Shown piece after piece: positions 55,641 to 64,000 of a DNA stretch of 64,000 nt. The number at the start of each line of letters is the position of its first letter. Within the stretch, counting starts at the first letter, position 1. This DNA comes from Sphingobacterium gobiense. GTDB taxonomy: Bacteria > Bacteroidota > Bacteroidia > Sphingobacteriales > Sphingobacteriaceae. Position numbers and translations under genes: made by a program. The stretch is from the NCBI RefSeq assembly GCF_002980575.1, contig NZ_PVBS01000003.1, forward strand, positions 62,001 to 126,000. The letters run 5' to 3'. The notes below the pieces were generated by a model. The model had not been told where the DNA came from. It saw nothing but the letters and a program-made list of their open reading frames with translations, and did not search any database.

Positions 55641-55651
55641 AAACATTATTT

Positions 55652-55663
55652 TTTGTATACAAA
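55652..55663. promoter_or_regulatory. GntR/FadR-type operator 1
   Basis: TTTGTATACAAA, a perfect 12-bp palindrome with the FadR-subfamily layout TnGT...ACnA. It lies about 50-60 nt upstream of the predicted minus-strand transcription start. Confidence 0.75.
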
Positions 55664-55764
55664 TATTAGTTGTTATCGGTTTGGCTTAATCAAAATAACG
55701 ATTCCTTAACTAAGTGATGTTTATTTGGATTATAAATAAATATATAAAAAAAATAGAAAAATAA

Positions 55765-55795
55765 TTTGGTTGTATACATAATATTGCTATTATTG
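55765..55795 (+). promoter_or_regulatory. Predicted promoter of susC in PUL2
   Basis: TTTG (55765-55768), 19-nt spacer and TATTATTG (55788-55795), one mismatch from TAnnTTTG. The spacer contains operator 2, and the leader is about 100 nt. Confidence 0.6.
55770..55779. promoter_or_regulatory. GntR/FadR-type operator 2, inside the susC promoter
   Basis: TTGTATACAT, with a perfect TGTATACA core and one change from TTGTATACAA. It lies between the -33 and -7 boxes of the predicted susC promoter, where a bound repressor would block polymerase. Confidence 0.7.
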
Positions 55796-55905
55796 TATTC
55801 ATTATGATGCGAATTTAAAAAAATAGAAAGAAATCTATTGCAGGTTCGTTTAATTAATACCAGATGAAACTAAATAATTAACTATTCATTTAAACCTGAC
55901 GATCA

Positions 55906-58900
55906 ATGAAACTAAAGCAGTTTAAAATCAGGGATGTCGTAAACAGGAATTGTCTTTTGATAGGTATTCCTTTTATGTCATTAGGTGTTTTGGTAAATAC
56001 ACCATCAGCAACACTTGGTGCTTCTAAATCCTTATCGTTGCATGCCGATGCCTCTTCCGAAAATCCAATGTATTTTCAGCAACAACTGACTGGGCGGGTA
56101 ACAGATGCCAGCGGTCAATCTCTTTCTGGTGTGGAAGTACGCAATTTAAATACAGACGCCTTTGCGGTGACAGATCAAGAAGGTCGATTCGAACTGAACG
56201 GTTCAGCTTCTGACAGATTGCAATTTCGATTGCTTGGATTTAATAATCAGGTGCTCAATGGCGAAGATGTGCAGATGGTTGTGCTCCAATCTTCGGAGAC
56301 GGCACTGGACGAAGTCGTTGTAGTGGGATATGGAAGCCAGAAAAAAATAAATCTAACAGGTGCGGTGTCAAGTGTACGATTCGACGAAGCTACTGATAGT
56401 CGCCCAACGATGAATTTATCGTCCGCTTTGGTCGGTATGAGTTCCGGGTTAAATATCGCGCAAACGTCTGCTGCTCCTGGTGCGGAAGGCTTTAATATAA
56501 TGGTGCGAGGAATGGGGACAATGAATGATGCTTCGCCTTTAGTGGTTATCGATGGTGTGCCAGGAGCGCTAAACGATGTGAACCCTAATGATGTAGAAAA
56601 CGTTTCGATTCTTAAGGACGCTTCTTCGGCCGCCATTTACGGATCACGAGCGGCTAATGGTGTTATTTTGGTTACAACCAGACGCGGTAGTGAGGGGAAT
56701 TTTACGGTCACTTATAACGGGTATATGGGGCAGCAGAATACTGCAAAAGATATTGCATTTATCACCGATATGGCGACGCACATGGAATTGGTAAATGAAT
56801 CCGAAGGGCGGGATAAATATAGTGTCGATTTAATCGGTCAATGGCGAAAAGAATCGGCTGCCGGTAACCCCTTATATCCGAATACCGATTGGTACGATGA
56901 AATGCTAAATAGTTCCTTATTGACAGAGCATAATGTTTCCATGCGAGGAGGCGGTCAAAGAGGAAACTTTGCGATGTCACTGGGATATCTGGATAATAAG
57001 GGGGTCATCGATAACTCTACTTATAAAAGGTATAATTTTCGTATCAACGCGGATGCTAAGGTTAAAAATTTCCTGACCTTAGGGGGGAATGTGTTTGGTA
57101 CCTGGTCTGACAGAGATCCGCTTGATGTAGCCAGTTTTTTTAACAATATACGGAACACGACACCGGGCGTGATTCCTCGTTATGAAGATGGGCGCTACGG
57201 AGGTGAAATGTTCCCTGATTTGCCGCCAGGTAACAACCCCCGGGCGTATGTGGATAATATACGGGGAAATTACGAAAGACAGCGTTTAGGGATGAAATTC
57301 TTCGGTATTGTTAATTTGCTGAAGAATTTGGAATGGGAGAGTAGTTTTGGTTTTAACTATGGGAATGACCGAAACTGGGAGTACTCAAGACCATACTCCC
57401 TTTGGAATTTACAAACCGATTTTCAATATCCACTAAGGCCAGCTATTGACGGTCTGTTCAATGGTAGTCGTAGGGATTACTCTACTGTGTTGAATACTCT
57501 TTTGCGCTATACAGAATCCTTTGATGATAGCCATAACCTTTCCGTGTTGTTGGGTTTTGATCAGCAATATAATCGCATGGATCTGTTTAATGCCAGAAAG
57601 AATGATGTTTTAGGAGACGACGCCATTTATATCATGGATGCCGCAGCCAATATGGAATATATCAGAGGATCAGGAACAGACGATGCTTTGCAATCTTATT
57701 TTGGACGAGTGAATTATGATTACAAAGGTAAATATCTTTTTGAAGCCAATGCCCGTTATGATGGCTCATCCAGATTCTCGCCAGAAAATAGATGGGGATT
57801 TTTTCCATCGTTCTCTGCAGGCTGGCGAATATTGGAAGAATCCTTTGCAAGTCCCTTGAAGACCGTGTTTGACGATGTGAAAATAAGAGGTTCATGGGGT
57901 TCGCTCGGAAATAATAGAATCGGGGATTATACCTGGCAAGTGGTCTACGGATCTTATCTTTATCCGTTTGGTGGCCAACTCCCACAAGGCGTGGGCCCGG
58001 TGGAGCTGGCAAACAGCAGAATCAAATGGGAAACAACCACCATTGCTAATATCGGATTGGATTTGACGATGTTACAAAATAGATTGACATTGACAGCGGA
58101 ATACTTTGATAAAACAACTTCTGACATTCTAACCAAAATCCCTATTCCATTGATTTTGGGAAATTTTGCGCCGCCATGGCAGAACATTGCCGAAATGAAA
58201 AATAGAGGATTGGAATTTCAAGTCGGCTATAGAGGAAACGTTGGTGCGGATCTGTCATACAATGTAAGTGCTAACCTCTCCACCAACAAGAATGAAGTGA
58301 CAAAATTCAATGGCGACCGATCTATCAGTGGTCCGACCATTACCCAGGAGGGAAACCCTTTCAATAGTTTCTATTTGTTGGAATTTGATAGGATATTACA
58401 GGACGAAACAGAAATTCAAGCTTTAATTGATGACGGTTACACGTTCGGCGCGTATGTAGGAGGTCGTCCGCAACCGGGAGATATGCTGTATAAGGATATA
58501 AATGGCGATAAGAACTTCAATGAAGAAGATCGCGTCGTGAAAGATTATTCTGCACTCCCCAAGGTCACCTATGGATTAAATTTCGGTGTTGCTTATAAAG
58601 GTTTTGACTTGAATGTTGTCGGTCAGGGTATCGGCGGTGTACGGCAGTATTGGGGTAATGACGGTTTTAACACATTTAATATCAATGAAGGCTTCTTGCA
58701 GCGTGAAGAAATTCTAAATCGCTGGACGGAGGAAAATAAATCTACGGAATATCCGCGCTTACGTACTTCGGGGTCAGCGTTGAATGCCGTAAACAGCGAT
58801 TATTGGTTGCATAGCACATCCTTTTTCAGAATTAAGTCATTGCAGTTTGGTTACGCATTGCCAAAAACCACGACATCCAAATTCTCGGTGGATCGGCTAA

Positions 58901-59025
58901 GGTTATATGCAAATCTGGAAAACTTCTTCACATTTACAAATTTTGAAGGGTACAATCCAGAAAACGCAGCAGTGGCTTATCCGCTCATGAAACAATGGGT
59001 AATTGGTTTAAATGTTACATTTTAA
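55906..59025 (+). CDS. SusC/RagA-type TonB-dependent receptor without STN domain (PUL2)
   Basis: 1039-residue outer-membrane importer. A signal sequence and short linker lead into a carboxypeptidase-regulatory-like domain (about 60-130, LTGRVTDASGQSLSGVEV), then DEVVVVGYGSQKK, the plug (VIDGVPGALND, YGSRAANGVILVTT) and the barrel. There is no STN domain and no FecR/sigma pair next to it, so control must come from elsewhere, here the GntR-type regulator. SusD follows after 10 nt. The uptake substrate is presumably the oligosaccharide made by the lyase two genes downstream. Confidence 0.96.
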   Translation: MKLKQFKIRDVVNRNCLLIGIPFMSLGVLVNTPSATLGASKSLSLHADASSENPMYFQQQLTGRVTDASGQSLSGVEVRNLNTDAFAVTDQEGRFELNGSASDRLQFRLLGFNNQVLNGEDVQMVVLQSSETALDEVVVVGYGSQKKINLTGAVSSVRFDEATDSRPTMNLSSALVGMSSGLNIAQTSAAPGAEGFNIMVRGMGTMNDASPLVVIDGVPGALNDVNPNDVENVSILKDASSAAIYGSRAANGVILVTTRRGSEGNFTVTYNGYMGQQNTAKDIAFITDMATHMELVNESEGRDKYSVDLIGQWRKESAAGNPLYPNTDWYDEMLNSSLLTEHNVSMRGGGQRGNFAMSLGYLDNKGVIDNSTYKRYNFRINADAKVKNFLTLGGNVFGTWSDRDPLDVASFFNNIRNTTPGVIPRYEDGRYGGEMFPDLPPGNNPRAYVDNIRGNYERQRLGMKFFGIVNLLKNLEWESSFGFNYGNDRNWEYSRPYSLWNLQTDFQYPLRPAIDGLFNGSRRDYSTVLNTLLRYTESFDDSHNLSVLLGFDQQYNRMDLFNARKNDVLGDDAIYIMDAAANMEYIRGSGTDDALQSYFGRVNYDYKGKYLFEANARYDGSSRFSPENRWGFFPSFSAGWRILEESFASPLKTVFDDVKIRGSWGSLGNNRIGDYTWQVVYGSYLYPFGGQLPQGVGPVELANSRIKWETTTIANIGLDLTMLQNRLTLTAEYFDKTTSDILTKIPIPLILGNFAPPWQNIAEMKNRGLEFQVGYRGNVGADLSYNVSANLSTNKNEVTKFNGDRSISGPTITQEGNPFNSFYLLEFDRILQDETEIQALIDDGYTFGAYVGGRPQPGDMLYKDINGDKNFNEEDRVVKDYSALPKVTYGLNFGVAYKGFDLNVVGQGIGGVRQYWGNDGFNTFNINEGFLQREEILNRWTEENKSTEYPRLRTSGSALNAVNSDYWLHSTSFFRIKSLQFGYALPKTTTSKFSVDRLRLYANLENFFTFTNFEGYNPENAAVAYPLMKQWVIGLNVTF

Positions 59026-59035
59026 AAGAAAAGTC

Positions 59036-60658
59036 ATGATGAAAAAGATATACAATATGATACTGGCAACAATGACTGTTTGTATGCTGGGATCTTGTAG
59101 TGATTTTCTGGATAGAAACTCATTGGTCGGCCTATCTGAAGGTGATTTCTGGAAATCGGAGGATGATGCCATTATGGGGGTAAATGCGATCTATCACGCC
59201 AACCGTGAATTTGTAAATAGCATCGTTATTTATGGGATGATGGACGACTTTACAGATATCTCCTATCAATCCTGGGCTACTGGGTTGACTACGGGCTTAT
59301 TTCCTGCTGATGCAGGATTTTATTCCACTTCTTGGGGTATCTTTTATAAAGGTATCTATAGGGCAAATACGGTATTGCAGCAAGTACCATCTATCCAAAT
59401 GAGCGAAACTACAAAAAATCGCGTATTGGGTGAAGCTACGTTTCTCCGCGGATATTTCTATTTTAAATTATGGGATTATTTTGGAGGTGTGCCTTTATAT
59501 GATTATCCGATCAATGTCGATCAAGCTTATGAGCCACGTAATACGGATAGAGAAGTATACGAATTTATCGTGAAGGATATGACGAGTGCGTATGAACTAT
59601 TGCCGGAGAGTTATGATCAGTCCAATAAAGGTCGGGCAACTAAATGGGCGGCATTGGCCATGCGCGGAAAAGCGCATCTATGGGCAAAGGAGTATGAAAA
59701 GGCAGCGGCAGATTTCAAATACCTCATGGAAAATAGCGATCGATCATTGCTTCCAGACTACCATACTTTATTCCGCGTAGCGGGCAATAATAATAGTGAA
59801 GTTATTTTTGACGTACAATATATCGCCGAACAGGGGCATGGTATCGCAACAGATCGTAACTATGGAAACGCCATGGGGCCAACAAGTGGTTCGCAGCGTA
59901 CACGACCTACCCCTAAATTGGTCAATGCTTATGAAATGGTAGACGGAACACCGTTTGACTTTGCAAATTTTCAGAATGCAAATGGGGGACCATTCAATCC
60001 GAATAATGCCAGTGACTGGCATGACGGAGCATCCGTGCGGAAATTGTTTGAAAATCGTGATCCGCGTATGCATCAAGGGATCGTGGTACCATGGTCGACG
60101 TTCGTCGGAAGGGGAGGGGTGGAATATCTCTACCGGTTTCCGGTCGATGGCAACGCTCCGAATGCTTATGTGCCGATCTGGACGAATGGAAGCTATGCTT
60201 GGCGAAAATTTGTAGAAACAGGTTCCGTTTATACTTTGCAGGATAATATGCCGCAGAACTTTCCGCTTATCCGTCTGGCAGACGTAATACTTATGTATGC
60301 AGAAGCACAAAATGAGGCGTTGGGCTCACCGGATCAAAGCGTATATAATGCGGTAAATGCGGTGCGTAGCCGTCCAAGTGTAGGTATGCCGAATCTACCC
60401 GTTGGTTTGACCAAAGAACAAATGCGGGAAAGGATACGGCATGAACGCATGGTGGAGCTATGTGGTGAAGGTCAGCGCTATTCTGATATACGACGCTGGG
60501 GCATTGCCAAAGATGTGGTCGATAAGGTATGGATGACGGAATTTACGGGCGTACAAATACGGCAAAGAGGATTTCCGGATCGCTATTATTTATGGCCAAT
60601 TCCGATTTCAGAGAGAGATCTGAACCCAAGTTTGACGCAAAATCCAGGCTGGGAGTAG
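59036..60658 (+). CDS. SusD/RagB-family glycan-binding lipoprotein (PUL2)
   Basis: 540-residue surface lipoprotein with lipobox Cys21 (LGSC). Family strips are GEATFLRGYFYFKLWDYFGG in the TPR-like part and RLADVILMYAEAQNE and IRHERMVELCGEGQRYSDIRRW near the end. The start at 59036 (MMKKIYNMIL) is used because a frame from 59012 would overlap susC and add eight residues before the signal peptide. Its stop codon lies in the left arm of a terminator hairpin. Confidence 0.95.
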   Translation: MMKKIYNMILATMTVCMLGSCSDFLDRNSLVGLSEGDFWKSEDDAIMGVNAIYHANREFVNSIVIYGMMDDFTDISYQSWATGLTTGLFPADAGFYSTSWGIFYKGIYRANTVLQQVPSIQMSETTKNRVLGEATFLRGYFYFKLWDYFGGVPLYDYPINVDQAYEPRNTDREVYEFIVKDMTSAYELLPESYDQSNKGRATKWAALAMRGKAHLWAKEYEKAAADFKYLMENSDRSLLPDYHTLFRVAGNNNSEVIFDVQYIAEQGHGIATDRNYGNAMGPTSGSQRTRPTPKLVNAYEMVDGTPFDFANFQNANGGPFNPNNASDWHDGASVRKLFENRDPRMHQGIVVPWSTFVGRGGVEYLYRFPVDGNAPNAYVPIWTNGSYAWRKFVETGSVYTLQDNMPQNFPLIRLADVILMYAEAQNEALGSPDQSVYNAVNAVRSRPSVGMPNLPVGLTKEQMRERIRHERMVELCGEGQRYSDIRRWGIAKDVVDKVWMTEFTGVQIRQRGFPDRYYLWPIPISERDLNPSLTQNPGWE

Positions 60659-60678
60659 AAAACTACTCCCTTTTATTT
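60651..60678 (+). terminator. Terminator hairpin that includes the susD stop codon
   Basis: An 8-bp perfect GC-containing stem (60651-60658 with 60663-60670), AAAA loop and TTTTATTT tail. The stop codon of susD is the end of the left arm. It separates susCD from the lyase gene 36 nt downstream, so it probably lets only part of the transcription continue. Confidence 0.8.
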
Positions 60679-60706
60679 AATTTTATAAATTCTTGCTGTA
60701 AGAAGA

Positions 60707-63430
60707 ATGGTTAGTAGGTTTGTTTTAATATTCCCGTTTCTGCTGTATGTACTGTTGTCTAATGGACAGGAGGAACCTACCACTGTGATTCCTTTGCATA
60801 AGGAAAAGGTAAATAAAAAAACCGCAGTTGTTAGAAAAACAGATAAACAACAAGGTGTAACACTTCGTGCGCAGGTTGATGAAGGTTATCCAAATCGACC
60901 AGCGGACATAGAGGTAGGTATTATAGTGCCCGAAGCCGGTTGGTATGTATTGGAGACAGACGCTCTCCCTGAAGATATGGAGCGGTTGAAAAAAGAAGAT
61001 AGCACGGGGAGATTAACACGTTATGCTTATTTCCAATTAGGTTCGACACGGCTTACGAAACGGATTGTCTACGACAGTCATAGAGGCAGTAAACAAGAAC
61101 TGGGCAGATTTGAGATAACAAACAAAAAGCAAAAATTAAAAATTTGGCTTCCAAATAGCTTGATTTTGAGTACTATCCGTGTGAAGCCATATGTGCCACC
61201 TTCCGCACCTCGGGAAGCGGAAGAATATGTGCCTAAGGTACTGCCTAGTAAAGAGAGGCCGAGACTATGGGTGAACAGCGAAAGTTTGCCAATCGTGCGC
61301 GAGAGGTTACGGGCGTCAGAACACACGCAAGCTTGGGAGGATATAAAAACGGTTGCCCTGTCACCTTATCCATTTGATGTCGATCCGGAGAAGGAGATAT
61401 TTTATGACGAGAAGTTGGAGCAGGTGATCGAAAAGAAAGCTTTCTATTATTTAATGACGGAAGATGAAGCCATAGGTAAGGAAGCTGTTGGTTTGATGGC
61501 TAAGTATCTGTCGGTTTTGGAGTTTGGGAATGTGCGTTATGGAGATATTACGAGAGAGTTAGGTCGGGCGATTTATACGGGTGCCCTGGTATACGACTGG
61601 TGTTATTCGCTTATCGACTTCGATGCTAAAGCTGCTTTAAGAAAAGATTTAATGCGTCTTGTTCGGGATATGGAGATCGGCTGGCCGCCTTTCTATGGGT
61701 TGGAAAGTATTATCAATGGGCATGGGAATGAAGCGCAGATCTGTCGGGATATGTTGTCCTGGAGTATAGCGGTATACGATGAGGAACCAGAACACTATAG
61801 GTATGTTTCCTATACTGTATTAGAGCAGCTGGTGCCTATGCGTAAATTCGAATACCAATCCCCCAGACATAATCAGGGAATCGATTATGGTGGTTATAGG
61901 TTTGGTTGGGAGATGCATGCCGTATGGCTATATTACCGGATGTTGGGGTATTCGGTATTTGACGATAATATCAAGAATATGACCGATTACTGGTTGTATA
62001 TGCGTACACCGGACGGTAAAATGCTGCGAGATGGCGATATGTTCAATGTGCAATATTCGGATGGTGAAGGGTTCTATTGGAAAAATCCGCAAACCATGTT
62101 ACTATGCTACGCTTTTTCAGGTGATCGGATCATCAAAGGCGAATTCTATAAGCAAGGAGGTTTGTCAGGTAATCCAGTGTTATTTTTGCTATTGAATGAT
62201 CCGAATTTAATGCCAGACCACGATTTGACCTCGCTTCCGTTAACAAAAGATTTCGGTAAGATTTTGGGATCTATGATAGCGCGTACAGGCTGGAGTACTG
62301 AAAAAGAAAGCGGGAATGTCATTGCAGAGATAAAAGGAGGGGGATATCATTTCGGAAATCATCAACATGCCGATGCGGGAGCATTACAGATATACCATCA
62401 CGGTATTCAAGTGGGCGATTTAGGACTTTACCTTTCCTATGGTTCTCCCTATGACTTTAATTTTAATAAGCGTTCAGCCGCGCACAGCATGATGTTAGTA
62501 CGTGATCCCAATGAACCGTTATTGTTCCGTACAAAAACAAATGATGGCGGAACGCGTTTTAGCCAACGTTTTCCACGAACAGTAGATGAGGTTTTGCATG
62601 ATTCTTGGTACCATACCGGGGAAGTACGTGCATCGGCATTCGGTCCAGATCCTATCCGTCCAAGTTATAGTTTTTTCAATGTCGACTTAACGGCCGCGTA
62701 TTCAGCAAAAGTCAAATCGTATGGTAAGAGCTTTCTATTCTTGAACCTTAATCGTAAAGACGTTCCTGCTGCTATTATTCTCTTAGATGAATTAGAGACG
62801 AACCGTGCAGAATTTGAATCCTATTGGCAAATTAATACATTGGAAAAACCAACGGTCCATCCGACAGGATTTATGTTGACAAGTAAATTTCAAGGTAAAT
62901 CCGGTACCACTTATGTCGATATGCTAAAACCAAAAGCAACGGACCGTGACGTTATTTTGCATGGTGGCGATTCTTCTGCTTATGTATTTGGGGATCTTTA
63001 CCAAGTAAAATCGCGTTGGCCGGAGGCAAAGGGTACACGTATTATGGTTCGTCCGAAGAAAAAAAATACACACATTAGTTATGTCACTGTATTTCAAATG
63101 GCAGAAGAATCGGAAGCTAAGCTTCCAGTAGAATTTGTGGAAGCGGAAAGTTATTATCTTTTTAAACTTGCCAACCGGATTGTTGTTATGGCAAAAGCTG
63201 ACCGGTATTTAGATGAATCGATTCAGCTAGTTATTCCCGAAGATCAGGAATATGAAATTATTCTCGTAGGACTAAAACAGGGATTCTGGAATGTAAAAAA
63301 TACCGTAAAAAATAGTAGCTTTAACCTGAATATTATGAAGGACAATCATACGATCAGTTGGAAGTCAACTGCCGGGATTATTCGACTAGAACCAGTGAGA
63401 GAGTATGGAGCTCAGGAAGGAGCGTATTAG
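60707..63430 (+). CDS. Heparinase II-like (PL21-type) polysaccharide lyase with N-terminal extension (PUL2)
   Basis: 907-residue exported lyase (signal peptide about 1-20). Residues about 183-907 follow P. heparinus heparinase II closely as I recall it: RPRLWVN, TGALVYDWCY, GHGNE, FGNHQHADAGALQIY and TAAYSAKVKSYGKSFLFLNL. The catalytic set appears intact: His339 and Glu342 (heparinase II His202, Glu205), Tyr394 (Tyr257), His552 (His406), plus His554 as a zinc ligand. The first 160 mature residues are an extra beta-rich domain absent from heparinase II. The natural substrate may be a glycosaminoglycan or another uronate polymer. Confidence 0.9.
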   Translation: MVSRFVLIFPFLLYVLLSNGQEEPTTVIPLHKEKVNKKTAVVRKTDKQQGVTLRAQVDEGYPNRPADIEVGIIVPEAGWYVLETDALPEDMERLKKEDSTGRLTRYAYFQLGSTRLTKRIVYDSHRGSKQELGRFEITNKKQKLKIWLPNSLILSTIRVKPYVPPSAPREAEEYVPKVLPSKERPRLWVNSESLPIVRERLRASEHTQAWEDIKTVALSPYPFDVDPEKEIFYDEKLEQVIEKKAFYYLMTEDEAIGKEAVGLMAKYLSVLEFGNVRYGDITRELGRAIYTGALVYDWCYSLIDFDAKAALRKDLMRLVRDMEIGWPPFYGLESIINGHGNEAQICRDMLSWSIAVYDEEPEHYRYVSYTVLEQLVPMRKFEYQSPRHNQGIDYGGYRFGWEMHAVWLYYRMLGYSVFDDNIKNMTDYWLYMRTPDGKMLRDGDMFNVQYSDGEGFYWKNPQTMLLCYAFSGDRIIKGEFYKQGGLSGNPVLFLLLNDPNLMPDHDLTSLPLTKDFGKILGSMIARTGWSTEKESGNVIAEIKGGGYHFGNHQHADAGALQIYHHGIQVGDLGLYLSYGSPYDFNFNKRSAAHSMMLVRDPNEPLLFRTKTNDGGTRFSQRFPRTVDEVLHDSWYHTGEVRASAFGPDPIRPSYSFFNVDLTAAYSAKVKSYGKSFLFLNLNRKDVPAAIILLDELETNRAEFESYWQINTLEKPTVHPTGFMLTSKFQGKSGTTYVDMLKPKATDRDVILHGGDSSAYVFGDLYQVKSRWPEAKGTRIMVRPKKKNTHISYVTVFQMAEESEAKLPVEFVEAESYYLFKLANRIVVMAKADRYLDESIQLVIPEDQEYEIILVGLKQGFWNVKNTVKNSSFNLNIMKDNHTISWKSTAGIIRLEPVREYGAQEGAY

Positions 63431-63442
63431 TTTGTTGAATAA

Positions 63443-63454
63443 ATTGTATACAAT
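63443..63454. promoter_or_regulatory. GntR/FadR-type operator 3, adjoining the gntR start codon
   Basis: ATTGTATACAAT, a perfect 12-bp palindrome, ends one base before the gntR ATG. It shares the TTGTATACAA core with operators 1 and 2 and suggests autoregulation. Confidence 0.75.
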
Positions 63455-64000
63455 ATGAAGGAAGATTCGCTTGCCCACAAGGTCTATACGGAAGTGCGTA
63501 AAAAAATCTTGTCAAGTCAATTAGCGGGGGGAGCTCGTTTAGTGGAAAGTGCGTGGGCAGAAAAATTAGCCGTAAGCAGAGTAGCTGTCCGGGAAGCTTT
63601 TATGCGGCTGGCCGGAGAAAGTTTGGTGGAGTTCGGAGAAAAGGGGGGGTGTTTTGTAAAAGATATGACCGCTGAAGATGTGAAGGAGATCCGAGAATTG
63701 CGAGAGCTGCTCGAAGTCGGGGCTTTAAAACTCCTATTTAAAAAAAAGAACAAGCAGTTGGTGAAGGATTTGGAGTTGATCTGTGACGATTTTACGGATA
63801 TGGTCAATAAAGGATATTATGGTGGGGCTTGTGAAGCTGATGTGAAGTTTCACGAAAAAATTATGGAGGGTACGGATAATTCTAGATTAATCAATATTTA
63901 TAAAAACAGTAACATCCCTTTGTTTCATATGAAGTTGGGTGCCATTATGGGACAGATGGAAGACTATAAAGATACGGATACAGAGCACAGGGCATTGGTG
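63455..64000 (+). CDS. GntR-family regulator, FadR subfamily with FCD domain (3' end cut by window edge)
   Basis: The frame from the ATG at 63455 stays open to the right edge (182 codons visible). Residues 1-70 are a GntR winged helix (KVYTEVRKKILS, LVESAWAEKLAVSRVAVREAF, then LVEFGEKGGCFVKDM). From residue 72 an FCD ligand domain follows (ELRELLEVGAL), with the metal-binding pair Asp129 and His133 (EADVKFHE) and His178. FCD regulators of the FadR group usually sense organic acids or uronates. It is 24 nt after the lyase gene and most likely controls both arms of PUL2 through the three palindromes. Confidence 0.93.
   Translation, partial: MKEDSLAHKVYTEVRKKILSSQLAGGARLVESAWAEKLAVSRVAVREAFMRLAGESLVEFGEKGGCFVKDMTAEDVKEIRELRELLEVGALKLLFKKKNKQLVKDLELICDDFTDMVNKGYYGGACEADVKFHEKIMEGTDNSRLINIYKNSNIPLFHMKLGAIMGQMEDYKDTDTEHRALV

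Larger units (their letters stand above)
55497..55905. promoter_or_regulatory. Divergent control region of PUL2
   Basis: A very AT-rich 409-nt region between the start codons of the minus-strand operon and susC. It contains no open frame of interest. It holds a predicted promoter for each direction and two copies of a TTGTATACAA-type palindrome, listed separately. Confidence 0.8.

Noticed and set aside
59768-60310. 180-codon open frame on the minus strand inside susD of PUL2
   Set aside because: It is a shadow frame of susD, with Cys/His-rich composition unlike a real protein.

Overview
The window is a stretch of chromosome from a member of the Bacteroidota, most likely family Sphingobacteriaceae (Pedobacter/Sphingobacterium-like). 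The evidence is two SusC/SusD outer-membrane glycan uptake pairs, a FecR anti-sigma factor, promoters of the TTTG-N19-21-TAnnTTTG type, few Shine-Dalgarno sequences, an F1Fo ATP synthase operon without the beta and epsilon genes, and a lyase that carries the catalytic residues I recall for Pedobacter heparinus heparinase II. I see no rRNA, tRNA, CRISPR array, transposase, integrase or prophage.

Layout. 1-9.5 kb: polysaccharide utilisation locus 1 (PUL1), with a FecR anti-sigma factor cut by the left edge, an STN-domain SusC, SusD, a heparinase II/III-superfamily lyase and a GH88 unsaturated-uronyl hydrolase lipoprotein. 9.5-14.5 kb: a transglutaminase-like protein, a cupin and a PIF1-like helicase. 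14.5-20.5 kb: the atp operon (AtpZ, an AtpI-like protein, B, E, F, H, A, G). 20.6-27 kb: der, cysS, a tandem NTF2-like protein, a SurA-like chaperone/isomerase and a lactonase. 27-32.9 kb: a complete mrpABCDEFG Na+/H+ antiporter operon on the minus strand. 33-44.6 kb: a decayed outer-membrane protein gene, acs, a UbiA-like membrane protein, two oxidoreductases, rsmA, pdxA, cca, a pRiA4b ORF-3-like protein, miaA and ilvE. 44.6-50.6 kb: a GH3-like adenylating enzyme, lptB, recJ and a KhtTU-type K+/H+ antiporter. 50.6-64 kb: a second, differently regulated carbohydrate locus (PUL2).

The most interesting part is PUL2. A minus-strand operon (PQQ-type sugar dehydrogenase fused to cytochrome c, Nramp-fold transporter, SDR-like protein, DapA-like aldolase) is transcribed divergently from susC-susD, a PL21/heparinase-II-like lyase and a GntR/FadR-family regulator that runs off the right edge. 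Near-identical palindromes with core TTGTATACAA lie twice in the divergent control region and once directly in front of the gntR start codon. One of them sits inside the spacer of the predicted susC promoter, the classical place for a repressor. The Nramp-like protein has lost the metal-binding residues of both unwound helices: the DPGN position reads GPSK and the MPHN position reads SVVG. It is therefore probably not a metal transporter, and I propose that it carries an organic acid or uronate product of this pathway. PUL1, in contrast, has the FecR/STN architecture of sigma/anti-sigma control, so two loci for lyase-degraded polymers in one window use different regulatory logic.

Smaller signals outside the genes are inverted or tandem TTAGGA-type heptamer arrays inside the atp operon, a stem-loop between atpE and atpF, a terminator-like hairpin ending five bases before the miaA start codon, a terminator that contains the susD stop codon in PUL2, and a 12-bp perfect inverted repeat upstream of acs. 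Functional calls rest on motif reading alone; no database search was run.
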